Shown: positions 7,246 through 16,607, counted from the stretch's first letter. The stretch is DNA of 64,000 bases from Luteolibacter arcticus (GCF_025950235.1 NZ_JAPDDT010000001.1:620001-684000); one strand, 5' to 3'. Notes: a model not told the origin generated them from the sequence alone. A program made the numbers and translations.

Positions 7246-7719
7246 TTATTCATTGGCTCGATAGTCGCTCTTGCCACCGGTTTTTTCCAACAGCTTGACG
7301 CCGTGGATGACCATCGCGGGATCGAGTGCCTTGCACATGTCGTAGAAGGCCAGCGCCGCGATGCTCGCGCCGGTTAGAGCCTCCATCTCGATGCCAGTCT
7401 TGCCGGTGGTCTTGCAGGTGCAGCGGATGAGTGCCTCGCGGCCTTCGAATGCGACCTCGAACTTGCACGAGTCCAGCGACAGCGGATGACAGAGCGGGAT
7501 CAGCGAGGAGGTCTGCTTCGCGCCCATCGTTCCGGCGAGGATGGCCGTCTGGAATACCGGCCCTTTTTTCGAGATGAAATCGCGACCATCGAATTGCGCG
7601 GCCACGGCCTCGTTCACCGTGACCCGGGCCTCGGCAGTGGCTATGCGAACGGTGACCTCTTTCGCCGAAACATCGACCATCGCGGCTTGGTTTTGCTGGT
7701 TGACGTGGGAAAGAGACAC
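7246..7719 (-). CDS. moaC: Cyclic pyranopterin monophosphate synthase MoaC
   Basis: MoaC turns the MoaA product into cyclic pyranopterin monophosphate, the second half of the first Moco step. The 157-residue protein shows AAMVDVSAKEVT, KGPVFQTAILAGTMGAKQTS, the LIPLCHPL motif and the GIEMEALTGASIAALAFYDMCKA segment with the catalytic Lys nearby. The GTG at 7719 is taken as start, since SLSHVNQQ is the usual beginning; the open frame continues upstream through non-conserved AT-rich DNA into moeA. It begins 18 nt after the moeA stop. MoaA itself is encoded separately at 10463-11464 on the other strand. Confidence 0.94.
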   Translation of the reverse strand: MSLSHVNQQNQAAMVDVSAKEVTVRIATAEARVTVNEAVAAQFDGRDFISKKGPVFQTAILAGTMGAKQTSSLIPLCHPLSLDSCKFEVAFEGREALIRCTCKTTGKTGIEMEALTGASIAALAFYDMCKALDPAMVIHGVKLLEKTGGKSDYRANE

Positions 7720-7736
7720 GGGGAATTGACGATTGA

Positions 7737-8888
7737 TTATTGAGAATTGGGGAATGGGAAGAACGAGAGCTCTGCCGGGTCGGCCGCGGGAGGAACTTCC
7801 ACGATGCCGCACGAACCTGCCACCGAAATGAAATCGCCGGAGTTCGACGGAGGACGAGCGAGCAGTGTGCCATCGGGGCCCGCCGCGACGGTCAGCAGCC
7901 ATGAGAACTTCGGCAGTGGAACGGGAGCCTCATTCATGCGGACTTTCATGGGCAGGAATTCCCGACCCTCCAAGCGCGAGAGCGCCGGTAGCACGTGACG
8001 GGTGAAGGTGGCGAGCACCGACACGGGATTGCCCGGCAACGCGAACACGACGGGCGGCCCCGGCCAGAAAGCCAGCGGCTTGCCCGGACGTTGCTCGACG
8101 CCGTGAAAGGCGGGCTTGCCGAGGCGTTCCTCTAACAAGCCGCGGATGAAGTCCTTCTTGCCCTTCGAGATCCCGCCGCAGATGAGCAGCACGTCGCACT
8201 TCGCCAATGCCTCATCGAGTTGCCGGCCACACACGGCCGGATCGTCGGGCGCATGATCGTGGAAAACGATGGCGTTGCCGCGGCGGGCGAGCATGGCTTC
8301 CAGCATCGGGCCATTCGAACGCCGGATCTCCCATGCACGCGGCACCACATCTGAAGGTACGGCCTCGTCTCCGGTGGAAAGAATGGCCACGTTTGCTCGG
8401 CGAAAGACCTCGATCTTCTCCAGACCCACCGAGGCCGCGATGGCGACTTCCACCGGGCCGATCGTGCTGCTCGCATCTACTAGCACCGTGCCGGACGCTG
8501 CATCGCTGCCAGCTTCATGGATGAATTGCCCCTTCTTGAATCCCGGCCTCGGACGACCGGCTTCGAGATCCTCATAAGGCACTACGGTGTCGCAGTCATC
8601 CGGCACGATCGCGCCGGTCATGATCTCCCATGCATGTCCCGATGGCAGCGCAACCGGTGGCGGGTCACCGGCGGCGTGCAAGCCGGCAAGGATGACAGGC
8701 CCGGTCGAGGGCAAGAAGTCCGCGGCGAATGCAAAGCCGTCCATCATTGCCCGGCGATAGGGAGGAAAGGCACGGTCGGCCACCAGTGCGGTCGCCAAGG
8801 TGCGGCCGAGGGAATCCGCGAGCGTCGCGGATTCCGTCCCGAGCGGGCGCAATGACGAGGTCAGGGCGTCGGCTTCGGCGAGGGTCAT
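7737..8888 (-). CDS. moeA: Molybdopterin molybdotransferase MoeA
   Basis: MoeA inserts molybdate into adenylated molybdopterin. The 383 residues include RAFPPYRRAMMDGFAF (the conserved PP...MDGYA-like site), the EIMTGAIVPDDCDTVVPYED segment, STGDEAV, the GGISKGKKDF motif and the ALPGNPVSVL motif. A short C-terminal domain IV follows. ATG 8888 is chosen as start; GTG 8900 is also possible, and the open frame beyond lacks similarity. It heads the moeA-moaC-mobA/moaD-moaE block. No mogA or moaB adenylyltransferase is present in the window, so that function must be elsewhere. Confidence 0.95.
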   Translation of the reverse strand: MTLAEADALTSSLRPLGTESATLADSLGRTLATALVADRAFPPYRRAMMDGFAFAADFLPSTGPVILAGLHAAGDPPPVALPSGHAWEIMTGAIVPDDCDTVVPYEDLEAGRPRPGFKKGQFIHEAGSDAASGTVLVDASSTIGPVEVAIAASVGLEKIEVFRRANVAILSTGDEAVPSDVVPRAWEIRRSNGPMLEAMLARRGNAIVFHDHAPDDPAVCGRQLDEALAKCDVLLICGGISKGKKDFIRGLLEERLGKPAFHGVEQRPGKPLAFWPGPPVVFALPGNPVSVLATFTRHVLPALSRLEGREFLPMKVRMNEAPVPLPKFSWLLTVAAGPDGTLLARPPSNSGDFISVAGSCGIVEVPPAADPAELSFFPFPNSQ

Positions 8889-8980
8889 CAGGCGGTCCAC
8901 ACCGGAGGTTGTGCCACCCGGCGGCTCGGGATGTCCAGTCACGCCGTTCCGTTGTGTGAGCCCCGGGAAACGGGTCAAGC

Positions 8981-9337
8981 TCAGGCGACGCCCCGGCTGG
9001 AGAGCTGGATCGGATTGCCTTCGGGGTCCTTGGTGTCGGCGAAGGAGAAGCCGTTCCAATCGTGGACCTTGCCGAATTTCAGGCCCTCGCGGGTCAATCG
9101 CTCCACCTCGGCACGAACATCGCGGACCGAGAAGACGATCTTCGCACGGGATTGCGCGTGGGCACCCTCGGGGAGCTTTCCGCGATGCAGGGCGAGATTG
9201 CAGCCTCCGGCACGGAGCTCGATCCAGCCGTCTTCGGCGGGTTCCAGCGGTTCGAGCCCGAAGTGCTGCTCGTAGAAGGCTGCCACTTTGGGGACGTCTG
9301 CGACGAAGAGGATGATGCGGCCGATATGCGCGGGCAT
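8981..9337 (-). CDS. VOC (glyoxalase/bleomycin-resistance) family protein
   Basis: This is a 118-residue single VOC module made of two paired beta-alpha-beta-beta-beta units. The N-terminal HIGRIILFVADVPKVAAFYEQHFGLEP and the C-terminal FADTKDPEGNPIQL are classical for this superfamily. The second contains the usual glutamate/asparagine region that may bind metal. Substrate cannot be told from sequence; members include glyoxalases, dioxygenases and drug-binding proteins. It is upstream of moeA on the same strand, about 90 bp away, and there is no evidence that it participates in Moco synthesis. Confidence 0.85.
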   Translation of the reverse strand: MPAHIGRIILFVADVPKVAAFYEQHFGLEPLEPAEDGWIELRAGGCNLALHRGKLPEGAHAQSRAKIVFSVRDVRAEVERLTREGLKFGKVHDWNGFSFADTKDPEGNPIQLSSRGVA

Positions 9338-9356
9338 GGGAGAGGTCGATACCGAG

Positions 9357-9821
9357 TTATGACTGCGAGCTCAAGGCCCCGGTGGCACGCCAGCGCCGCC
9401 ACAGCCACCCGCTCAGAAGTCCGGCGGCCAATCCCGGCCACAAGGTCACATCGCCGTTCCAAAGGATCAGCTTCGCGTAAAGGGTGATGACAAGAACCAG
9501 CGCGGCGACCATGCGGGAGAACGTCCCTTCCAAAGTCAGCAACGCGTGGACGGCGAACCACGCATGGCCAGAGACCGGCGGTTGACCCGTGAGGGGGCGG
9601 GCGAGACACAGCATTGCCACCACGAGATCGACCGCGAGCGCTCGACGGCCGATGGTTCGCATCCCCAGCCGCTCGGCAATGAAGGCACCGGCCAAGGCGG
9701 CCGCGGGCGTGTAATACCAGAGCCGATAGTGCGCTGCCTCCCCTTCGTAAAAGATCGCGGCATATGCCGCGGTCGCCCCGGCAAGAGCGACGGCGGCTAT
9801 CGCTGGAGCGGTGCGTTTCAC
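9357..9821 (-). CDS. Four-helix membrane protein, unknown
   Basis: This 154-residue protein of no recognised family has hydrophobic segments near residues 6-22 (AIAAVALAGATAAYAAI), 37-50, 61-75 (ALAVDLVVAMLCLA) and 105-120 (MVAALVLVITLYAKLIL), with a fifth weak one at the C-terminus ending in WLWRRWR. The regular spacing and short loops suggest an integral inner-membrane protein. It sits 19 nt upstream of the VOC gene on the same strand, so the two are probably transcribed together. The assignment as a gene rests on good hydrophobic periodicity and fit between neighbours. Confidence 0.65.
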   Translation of the reverse strand: MKRTAPAIAAVALAGATAAYAAIFYEGEAAHYRLWYYTPAAALAGAFIAERLGMRTIGRRALAVDLVVAMLCLARPLTGQPPVSGHAWFAVHALLTLEGTFSRMVAALVLVITLYAKLILWNGDVTLWPGLAAGLLSGWLWRRWRATGALSSQS

Positions 9822-9911
9822 GCCGCCCGATACGGAGGCGAGGCGTGGGGATCTTCCGCAGTGACCTGCTGACCGGTTGCATTTTCACGGCGGCAGTCCA
9901 GCCTGCACACC

Positions 9912-10367
9912 ATGAAAGCCATCTTGAAGTTCGTCGCGGTGATCGTCATCGGTCTCGCCCATTCTCTCTCCGCGGCGGAGGAGGACAAGCGCATCAAGGA
10001 GGTCTCCGACCTTTCCTCTGTCTTCTGGACCGCAATGACGTCGGACAAGATTCCAGAGGCGAAAAAGAGCCTGTTCGTTAAGGAAGACGATCCCGAAATC
10101 GCGAGTTCCGACGCGATCTCCAAGAGGGTGGCGGAAGAGTTCGAAGAACTGAGCGCCCGTGTGAAGGAAATGGGGCAGGAGAAATCCGAGGGTCATCGCT
10201 TCGGCGAGGTCAAGGAGATCAAGGTCGGGAAGATCGAGGATCAGGGTGGTCGAGTGGTGGCCTCCGTCACCTTGATGGTGTGGGAGCCGCTCGAGAAGGA
10301 ATTCGAGAAGGTGACCATCACGTGGTTCCAAACTCCCAAGGCCGGGTGGAAGCTGATCGATCTCTAG
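9912..10367 (+). CDS. Secreted hypothetical protein
   Basis: A Sec-type signal peptide is evident (MKAILKFVAVIVIGLAHSLSA, cleavage expected after AHSLSA). It is followed by about 130 mostly charged residues with alternating helical and beta stretches: SSVFWTAMTSDKIPEAKKSL, then VASVTLMVWEPLEKEFEKVTITWF. The end WKLIDL suggests a DUF4878- or lumazine-binding-like cone fold of the NTF2 superfamily, which commonly ends in 'gWki..'. That is only a structural guess. The gene precedes moaA by 95 bp on the same strand but has no evident role in Moco synthesis. Confidence 0.7.
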   Translation: MKAILKFVAVIVIGLAHSLSAAEEDKRIKEVSDLSSVFWTAMTSDKIPEAKKSLFVKEDDPEIASSDAISKRVAEEFEELSARVKEMGQEKSEGHRFGEVKEIKVGKIEDQGGRVVASVTLMVWEPLEKEFEKVTITWFQTPKAGWKLIDL

Positions 10368-10462
10368 CGCTTCCTTCCGCTAACCCGTTGGGCAACAGGG
10401 TTCATCAGCCTCCTGAGACCTTTTCATTTTCCGAATCCGCCATTCGCGGCCATGGTGCCGCC

Positions 10463-11464
10463 GTGAGCCAACCGGTGGATCGACTCGGGCGCGGCGTGCG
10501 GGATCTGCGGATCTCGCTGACCGACCGTTGCAATTTCCGCTGCCGCTACTGCATGCCGGTCGAGGTCTTCGGACCGGGGTATCGCTTCCTGCCGCGTGAG
10601 GACCTGCTGAGCTTCGAGGAAATCGTGCGGTTGACCCAGCTGCTGGTCCCGCTGGGAGTGGAAAAGGTCCGCCTGACCGGCGGCGAGCCCTTGCTCCGAC
10701 GCGGTGCCGAGGATCTGGTGGCAATGCTTTCTTCGATCGACGGGGTGAGGGACATCGCGATCACCACGAATGGCGTGCTGCTCGCTCACCATGCCGAGGC
10801 ACTGGCCTTGGCGGGGCTGAGCCGGGTGACGGTCAGCCTCGATGCCATGGATGGGGAGATTTTCGCCCGCATGAACGGCGTGGGAGCGAAGGTCGACCGC
10901 GTGCTGGCCGGCATCAATGCGGCGCAAACCTATGGGCTGAAAGTGAAGGTGAACGCCGTCATCCAGCGCGGGGTGAACGAAGGCGAGATCCTACCCTTGG
11001 CCCGCTGGGCGAAGGCGCAGGGCGTCGATCTACGATACATCGAGTACATGGACGTCGGCGAGACCAACGGCTGGAAGCTGGCCGAGGTGGTGCCGGCAGC
11101 GGAGTTGCTGGAGATCCTGTCCACGGAGTTCGATCTGGCACCTCGCGATCCGGCGTATCGGGGTGAGGTGGCGGCGCATTGGCGGCATCGCGACGGGGCG
11201 GGGGAAATCGGGGTGATCGCCTCGGTGACGCGGCCGTTTTGCCGGGATTGCCAGCGGCTGCGATTGTCGGCGGACGGCAAGTTTTTCACGTGTCTGTTTG
11301 CCGCGGATGGGCACGACATCCGCGCGCTGCTCAGAGGCGGGGCGGAAGACGAAGTGCTTCAAGCTGCCGTTCGCGGGCTCTGGTCGGTTCGGGAGGACCG
11401 CTATTCGGAAGAGCGAGGTCTGGTCCCGCACCCGAAGGCGGAGATGAGCTACCTCGGTGGATGA
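10463..11464 (+). CDS. moaA: GTP 3',8-cyclase MoaA
   Basis: MoaA is the radical-SAM enzyme that starts Moco biosynthesis by cyclising GTP. The radical-SAM cluster motif is in DRCNFRCRYCMP (CxxxCxxC) and GGEPLLRR follows. A second C-terminal cluster is formed by CRDC and the Cys in FTCLF, and the chain ends in the conserved Gly-Gly (SYLGG) needed for activity. The GTG at 10463 gives 333 residues and a normal N-terminus (VDRLGRGVRDLRISLTDRCN); the longer open frame upstream overlaps the preceding gene. It is separated from the other moa genes, which lie on the opposite strand at 5.9-8.9 kb. Confidence 0.95.
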   Translation: MSQPVDRLGRGVRDLRISLTDRCNFRCRYCMPVEVFGPGYRFLPREDLLSFEEIVRLTQLLVPLGVEKVRLTGGEPLLRRGAEDLVAMLSSIDGVRDIAITTNGVLLAHHAEALALAGLSRVTVSLDAMDGEIFARMNGVGAKVDRVLAGINAAQTYGLKVKVNAVIQRGVNEGEILPLARWAKAQGVDLRYIEYMDVGETNGWKLAEVVPAAELLEILSTEFDLAPRDPAYRGEVAAHWRHRDGAGEIGVIASVTRPFCRDCQRLRLSADGKFFTCLFAADGHDIRALLRGGAEDEVLQAAVRGLWSVREDRYSEERGLVPHPKAEMSYLGG

Positions 11465-11560
11465 CTTGAAGATCCGATGTATTTACGACACGGGCTCAAC
11501 CCGCCTGCCTTATTGAAAAGCTGCTGGCCAATGGCGCGAGGCGGGAGTTAGATTTCTACT

Positions 11561-13690
11561 GTGAGACTTCCGCCCCTCGGACTTCGTGCGAAGATCGCGC
11601 TGGCATTGGCCATCGCCGCACTGCTTCCGCTCCTGGTTGGCTTGATCGTGCTGGAGACCTTCGGATTCGGCCATCTGCTCGGGACCCAGGGACGCCTCTA
11701 TGAGTCCGAGGCGAGGACATTGTCGCGCTCGCTGGAAATCGCCGTCGAGTCCCAGGCCGGGCATTTCTGGAGCTGGATGTCCGCCGATTCCGCCCTGCCG
11801 GATTTCCTGGCGACGCCGAAGCCGCCGGCCGGGAAAGACGAGGTGGCCGCGATCGAGAAACGTTGGGCGAAGCTGCCGGTGGACGATCCCTTGATGAGGG
11901 AAATCCTCGGAAATCCGGCTGCGGCAAGTCTCTCTCGTTACGTTTCCTCCCATCCTCAGGCGGCGGAGATCCTGGTGACCAACGCCACGGGCCAAGTCGT
12001 GGCAGCCACTCGCAAGACCACCGACTATGACCAGTCCGACGAGGAATGGTGGACCATCGGTCGCGATCTCAAGGAGGGCGGGATGTGGACGGAGGTACTG
12101 CATTTCGATGGGAGTGCCGGGATCTTCTCGCTCGATCTGGTGATGCCGCTGTACCGCGATGGGGAGCTCCTCGGCGTGGCCAAGCTGGTGCTGGACGTCT
12201 CGCCTCTCTTCCTTTCGCTGCGTCCGACAGAAGGGGACGACCGGGCGCGCCTGGAGATCCTTCTGTCCGACGGCCACATCCTGGCTCGCACCGGCGACCG
12301 GGGGTTCCAGCCGCTCAAGGAGAAGCTGGAGCCGGATTCGTTGCTGTGCGTCCGGGTTGGCCGGACGGGCTGGACCGTGACCGGGAAGGGCACCGATGAC
12401 GAGCGGATGACCGGCTTCGCCGCGATCCAGTCGCCGGAAATCGATCGCAAGCTTTTTGAGCCGGGCGGCTACGTCCTCTATTCTTCTCCAAAGGATGCGG
12501 TGGTCGCCCCGTTGCGGCGTCAGGTGCTGCTGATCGGTGCGGTCGCGGGCCTTGCCACGGGTCTCTGCGTGCTGGCCGGTTATGCCTTCGTGGATCGCAA
12601 GATCCTGCAGCCGATCGCGATGCTCAGCCAGGCCACGCGGGCCTTGGCGGAGACGGTGAGGTTGCGGCGCGATCCGACTCTTACGGAAAGCGAGGCGGAT
12701 TCGAAACGGCGGGCCGCGAAGGAGGATCTGGAGCGCATCGAATCCATCAAGACCGGCGATGAGGTCGAGGACCTCGCGGCCGACTTCGGCATCATGACTT
12801 CGCGGGTGATGCGCTATCATCGCGAGCTAGAGTCGGAGGTGGATTCCAAGACGGCCTTGCTTCGCGAGGAGCTGGAAATGGCGCGCGAGTTCCAAAACGC
12901 GCTGCTGCCTTCCGGCTATCCCGACACCAGCACCCGCAACGACCCGTTGCGGCTCGGATTCGCGCATTTCTACCAGCCCGCCTCGACCGTGGGTGGCGAT
13001 TTCTTCGACCTGATGGAGCTCGACGAGCATCGCACCGGCGTGCTGATCGCCGATGTGATGGGCCATGGTGCGCGCTCGGCGCTGGTCACTGCCATCTTGC
13101 GGGCTGTGGTTCGCAATCACGTGATCTCTGCGGGAAATCCGGGGGACTTTTTGGGTATCCTGAACCGCGAGCTGCATGACGTGATCGAGCGCAGCCAGCA
13201 AACACTCTTCGTCACCGCGTTCTTCATGGTGCTGGATACCCGCGAGGGCAAGGCAACCTGGGCGGTGGCCGGGCATCCCGCGCCTCTGCGGGCCCGACGC
13301 AGCACGGGGAATCCGCCGCAAATGCTCTGGAATGGCGCCCAGAAGCAGCCGGCGCTCGGCTTGATGGGGGACATGGTTTACCACACCTCGGCCTCGCCGA
13401 TCCGGGCGGGCGACGTGTTCCTCCTTTTCACCGATGGCGTGGTGGAAGCCGAGAATCCGGCCGGGAAGGAATTCGGCATGCAGCGGCTCATTTCGACCTT
13501 CGACGAGTCCCTGGATGGCCCGCTGGCCGCGATGCCGGCGAAGATCGTCTGCGAGGTTGCCGCCTACCAAAAGCGCCGCCACCACGATGACGACGTGTGC
13601 GTGGTCGCGGTGGAAGTGCTGCCGGGCGTGATTCCCGATATCGTGAGCAAGCCGGCACCCCTGACAGGATCAGTCCCGAGCGGTGCTTGA
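11561..13690 (+). CDS. Membrane-bound SpoIIE/RsbU-type PP2C phosphatase with sensor and HAMP domains
   Basis: The 709-residue protein is a one-piece signal receiver and serine phosphatase. A membrane helix at about residues 11-31 precedes an extracytoplasmic dCache-like domain (roughly 45-315, with VTNATGQVVAAT). A second helix (322-343) and a HAMP linker follow, then a coiled coil (420-448) and a PPM/SpoIIE domain. Metal-binding aspartates sit in GGDFFD (Asp480) and DVMGHG (Asp498), with LLFTDGVVEAENP later. Such proteins usually dephosphorylate an anti-sigma-factor antagonist, but no STAS or HPK partner is adjacent. The start is a GTG; its 3' end lies 31 nt before pgk. Confidence 0.9.
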   Translation: MRLPPLGLRAKIALALAIAALLPLLVGLIVLETFGFGHLLGTQGRLYESEARTLSRSLEIAVESQAGHFWSWMSADSALPDFLATPKPPAGKDEVAAIEKRWAKLPVDDPLMREILGNPAAASLSRYVSSHPQAAEILVTNATGQVVAATRKTTDYDQSDEEWWTIGRDLKEGGMWTEVLHFDGSAGIFSLDLVMPLYRDGELLGVAKLVLDVSPLFLSLRPTEGDDRARLEILLSDGHILARTGDRGFQPLKEKLEPDSLLCVRVGRTGWTVTGKGTDDERMTGFAAIQSPEIDRKLFEPGGYVLYSSPKDAVVAPLRRQVLLIGAVAGLATGLCVLAGYAFVDRKILQPIAMLSQATRALAETVRLRRDPTLTESEADSKRRAAKEDLERIESIKTGDEVEDLAADFGIMTSRVMRYHRELESEVDSKTALLREELEMAREFQNALLPSGYPDTSTRNDPLRLGFAHFYQPASTVGGDFFDLMELDEHRTGVLIADVMGHGARSALVTAILRAVVRNHVISAGNPGDFLGILNRELHDVIERSQQTLFVTAFFMVLDTREGKATWAVAGHPAPLRARRSTGNPPQMLWNGAQKQPALGLMGDMVYHTSASPIRAGDVFLLFTDGVVEAENPAGKEFGMQRLISTFDESLDGPLAAMPAKIVCEVAAYQKRRHHDDDVCVVAVEVLPGVIPDIVSKPAPLTGSVPSGA

Positions 13691-13721
13691 CTTGCCGGGC
13701 GTCTTCGGGCAGTCCCGCGCC

Positions 13722-14918
13722 ATGGCCAAGCTCTCGATCCGCGACCTCGACGTCAACGGCAAGGAAGTCCTCATGCGTGTGGACTTCAATGTCCCGCTGG
13801 AAGGCGACGTCATCACCGACGACACCCGCATCCAGGGAGCGGTTCCATCCATTCAACATCTCCTCAAAGGCGGCGCGAAGCTGGTCCTCTGCTCCCACCT
13901 CGGTCGTCCCAAGGGCGGCCCCGAGCCGAAGTATTCGCTCGCTCCTGCCGCCGCCCGCCTCGGCGAGATCCTCGGCCAGGAAGTGAAGCTCGCGCCGGAC
14001 TGCATCGGTGACGAAGTCGCTGCCCTGCGTGCTGCCCTTCAACCCGGCCAAGTGCTTCTGCTGGAAAACACCCGCTTCTATCCCGCCGAGGAAGCCAACG
14101 AAGCTGACTTCGCCAAGGCACTCGCCGGCAGCGCCGAGATCTACGTGAACGATGCCTTCGGCACCGCCCACCGCGCCCACGCTTCGACCGAAGGGGTCAC
14201 GCATTTCGTTTCCCAGAGCGCCATGGGCTTCCTGATGGAGCGCGAACTCGAGTATCTCGATGGCAAGCTTGAGAACCCGGAGAAGCCGTTCCTCGTCATC
14301 ATGGGTGGCGCGAAGGTTTCCGATAAGATCCAAGTCATCACCCGCCTGATGGAAAAGGCCGACGCCTTCCTGATCGGCGGTGCCATGGCCAACACCTTCC
14401 GCAAGGCGCAGGGCTACAAGACCGGCAACAGCCGCGTCGAAGCCGACAAGCTCGACCTCGCCCTCGAGATCCTGGCCAAGGCCAAGGAAAAGGGCGTGAA
14501 GTTCCTGCTGCCTTCCGACACCCGCATCACCCAGGAGTTCAAGGAAGGTGCCGAGACCAAGTGCACCGCGCCTTATGAGCAGGGTGGCGAGACGCCGGAT
14601 GGCTGGGAAGGCATCGACATCGGCGACGTCGCCATCGGCGAGTTCGTCGCTGAAGTGGCGAAAGCCAAGACCATGATCTGGAACGGCCCGATGGGCGTGT
14701 TCGAGATCGACAGCTTCGGCCACGGCACCAAGGCCGTCGCGGAAGCCATGGCCGCGAGCGATGCCGTCACCATCGTCGGCGGCGGCGATTCCGTGACCGC
14801 CGTGAACAAATATGGCCTCGACGAGAAGATGACCTTTATCTCGACCGGCGGCGGTGCCTCGCTGGAATTGCTTGAAGGCAAGGTCCTTCCCGGCGTAGCT
14901 GCACTAACCGAAGCTTGA
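13722..14918 (+). CDS. pgk: Phosphoglycerate kinase
   Basis: This cytosolic glycolytic kinase transfers phosphate between 1,3-bisphosphoglycerate and ADP. The 398-residue length is standard. Signatures are MRVDFNVPL with the basic substrate-binding patch, [36 protein letters not shown], and the nucleotide-binding GGGDSVTAV and [14 protein letters not shown] near the C-terminus. The start at ATG 13722 gives the usual short N-terminus ([11 protein letters not shown]). Codon use is strongly biased toward C-ending codons, as expected for high expression. tpiA follows after 45 bp, giving a pgk-tpiA arrangement common in this phylum. Confidence 0.97.
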   Translation: MAKLSIRDLDVNGKEVLMRVDFNVPLEGDVITDDTRIQGAVPSIQHLLKGGAKLVLCSHLGRPKGGPEPKYSLAPAAARLGEILGQEVKLAPDCIGDEVAALRAALQPGQVLLLENTRFYPAEEANEADFAKALAGSAEIYVNDAFGTAHRAHASTEGVTHFVSQSAMGFLMERELEYLDGKLENPEKPFLVIMGGAKVSDKIQVITRLMEKADAFLIGGAMANTFRKAQGYKTGNSRVEADKLDLALEILAKAKEKGVKFLLPSDTRITQEFKEGAETKCTAPYEQGGETPDGWEGIDIGDVAIGEFVAEVAKAKTMIWNGPMGVFEIDSFGHGTKAVAEAMAASDAVTIVGGGDSVTAVNKYGLDEKMTFISTGGGASLELLEGKVLPGVAALTEA

Positions 14919-14963
14919 GTTGGCCCGAAACCCGCTGTCCACTCCGCACCCATCCGCTATTTC

Positions 14964-15731
14964 ATGATCCGCAAGCCCATCTTTGCCGCGAACTGGAAGA
15001 TGAACCTTGGTCCCTCCGAGACCGAGGACTTCGCCAAGAGCTTCCTTTCGAAGGTGCAGAACCGCACCTTCCCCTGCGACATCGTCATCGCCCCGCCCTT
15101 CGTGTCCCTTTCCAAGGCGGCCGAGATTCTCGGCAATGTCTCCAGCATCGCGCTCGCTGCCCAGAACTGCTCGCAGTATGACTCCGGTGCCTACACCGGG
15201 GAGATCAGCGGGATGATGCTGAAGGAATTCTTCGTCCACTACGTGATCCTCGGCCACAGTGAGCGCCGTGCGATCTATGGCGAGACCGACGAGGTCATCA
15301 ACGCCAAGGTCCGCAAGGCCCGCGAGCTGAACCTCCGCCCGATCTTCTGCATCGGCGAGACGCTTGAAGAGCGGAAGAGCGGCCAGCTTGAGAAAGTCTT
15401 GCGCACCCAGGTGAGCATCGGCCTCAAGGGGCTGAGCGAACGCGATCTGCTCGACACCGTCATCGCCTACGAACCGGTCTGGGCGATCGGCACCGGCGTG
15501 ACCGCCACCGCCGAGCAGGCCCAGGAAGCACACGCTTTCGTCCGCTCCTTGGTCGCCGAGCAATTTGGCAACGACTCCGCGGCCAAGATCCGGATCCAAT
15601 ACGGTGGCTCGGTGAAGCCGAACAATGCGGCTGAACTGATGGCCTGCCCGGACATCGATGGCGCGCTCATCGGCGGTGCCTCGCTGGAGCCACAGAGCTT
15701 CCTGGACATCATCCAGAACGGCGCGCCCTGA
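14964..15731 (+). CDS. tpiA: Triosephosphate isomerase
   Basis: TIM interconverts dihydroxyacetone phosphate and glyceraldehyde 3-phosphate. At 255 residues it has the complete barrel: FAANWKMN with the active-site Lys, VILGHSERR with the electrophilic His, AYEPVWAIGTG with the catalytic Glu and the mobile loop 6, and the phosphate-binding QYGGSVKP and GALIGGASL segments. It follows pgk on the same strand, consistent with a glycolytic operon. A hairpin about 20 nt downstream (15754-15785) may end the transcript. Confidence 0.97.
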   Translation: MIRKPIFAANWKMNLGPSETEDFAKSFLSKVQNRTFPCDIVIAPPFVSLSKAAEILGNVSSIALAAQNCSQYDSGAYTGEISGMMLKEFFVHYVILGHSERRAIYGETDEVINAKVRKARELNLRPIFCIGETLEERKSGQLEKVLRTQVSIGLKGLSERDLLDTVIAYEPVWAIGTGVTATAEQAQEAHAFVRSLVAEQFGNDSAAKIRIQYGGSVKPNNAAELMACPDIDGALIGGASLEPQSFLDIIQNGAP

Positions 15732-15753
15732 GTTGGTTTCTGCTCCCGCTGGC

Positions 15754-15785
15754 GGTGATCTTCCGGCGTAACACCGGAGATCGCC
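15754..15785 (+). terminator. Possible terminator after tpiA
   Basis: GGTGATCTTCCGG pairs with CCGGAGATCGCC through one bulge and one wobble, closing a 7-nt loop. There is no uridine tract, so termination would be weak or factor-assisted. The position shortly after the tpiA stop favours the call. Confidence 0.4.
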
Positions 15786-15809
15786 GGATTGCCGCTTGAG
15801 TTTCCGGCC

Positions 15810-15833
15810 CGGCCGGGAATGCTCGCCCGGCCG
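15810..15833 (+). promoter_or_regulatory. Hairpin abutting a start codon
   Basis: CGGCCGGG and CCCGGCCG form a perfect 8-bp GC stem with an 8-nt loop ending 2 nt before the ATG at 15836. It would cover the ribosome-binding region of that gene, which shows no recognisable Shine-Dalgarno sequence. A role in limiting translation is inference. Confidence 0.35.
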
Positions 15834-15835
15834 CC

Positions 15836-16606
15836 ATGAAAGTCACCCTCGCAGCCATCTTCGCCCTCGTAGCCCCCGCCGTCATCGCTGCGGAGGCCCC
15901 GAAGGCGCTCGCCGATTTCTTGATCCCGAACACGATGATCAAGGGCGAGGTAGTGGTCGTGGTGCCACCCAAGGAACTGGACAAGTACATCGCCAAGGTC
16001 GAGGAGGCCGCCCGCAAGAATCCGGACTGGTTCCGCGAGCATGCCAAAAACGGCAAGCCCGGCGTGCCTCTGCCGTTTGATGAACGTCTCGGCCTGACCA
16101 AGGAAGAATACGACGACTACATCAAGTTCTGGGGCAAGCGCGAGTTCAAGGGCATCGAGGCCGTGCCGATCCGCCTCAGCGAAGGTAGCGATGGCCGCTG
16201 GAGCATCATTGTCGGGGGGCGTGCCTCCGCACTTTCCACTCTCAAGTTCGATCCCAAGGCCGATCTTTTCAAATCGCCCAATGGCGAGCTGAAGCGCATC
16301 GAGGATGTGGCTGCCGACGCCAACAGCACCCTCGGTGCATGGACCGGCCACGAGTGGAAATTCGAGGAGAAGTCGACCCTTGGCACCCTCAAGGAGAACT
16401 TCGCGATCGGGAAAACCGGCGACAAGAAGTATGGCCTGCTGGTTTACCGGCTTCAGGAAGTTTCCGAGCAAGGCAGCAAGATTGCCGACGATGGCATGGT
16501 GGTCCGATTCCCGCTGGGTGAAGCAGGCGTCGTGAAGCCGAAGCCGACTCCGGCAGCCCCACCATCGAAGCCGGCGCCTAAACCAGTCACGCCGAAGAAG
16601 AAGTGA
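15836..16606 (+). CDS. Secreted hypothetical protein
   Basis: A signal peptide (MKVTLAAIFALVAPAVIAAEA) leads a 256-residue exported protein. The mature part is charged, with helical stretches such as DKYIAKVEEAARKNPDWFREHA followed by beta-rich sequence (GRWSIIVGGRASALSTLKFDP). It ends in a Pro/Lys-rich low-complexity tail (KPKPTPAAPPSKPAPKP...KKK). I do not recognise the family. It ends 1 nt before the ATG of the AsmA-like gene, so the two are very likely translated from one message and may act together at the envelope. Confidence 0.75.
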   Translation: MKVTLAAIFALVAPAVIAAEAPKALADFLIPNTMIKGEVVVVVPPKELDKYIAKVEEAARKNPDWFREHAKNGKPGVPLPFDERLGLTKEEYDDYIKFWGKREFKGIEAVPIRLSEGSDGRWSIIVGGRASALSTLKFDPKADLFKSPNGELKRIEDVAADANSTLGAWTGHEWKFEEKSTLGTLKENFAIGKTGDKKYGLLVYRLQEVSEQGSKIADDGMVVRFPLGEAGVVKPKPTPAAPPSKPAPKPVTPKKK

Positions 16607-16607
16607 C

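Noticed and set aside
11510-12820. 436-codon minus-strand open frame opposite the PP2C phosphatase
   Set aside because: It is rich in Arg/His/Gln with no domain or hydrophobic pattern, and is explained by high GC opposite a real gene with full domain structure.
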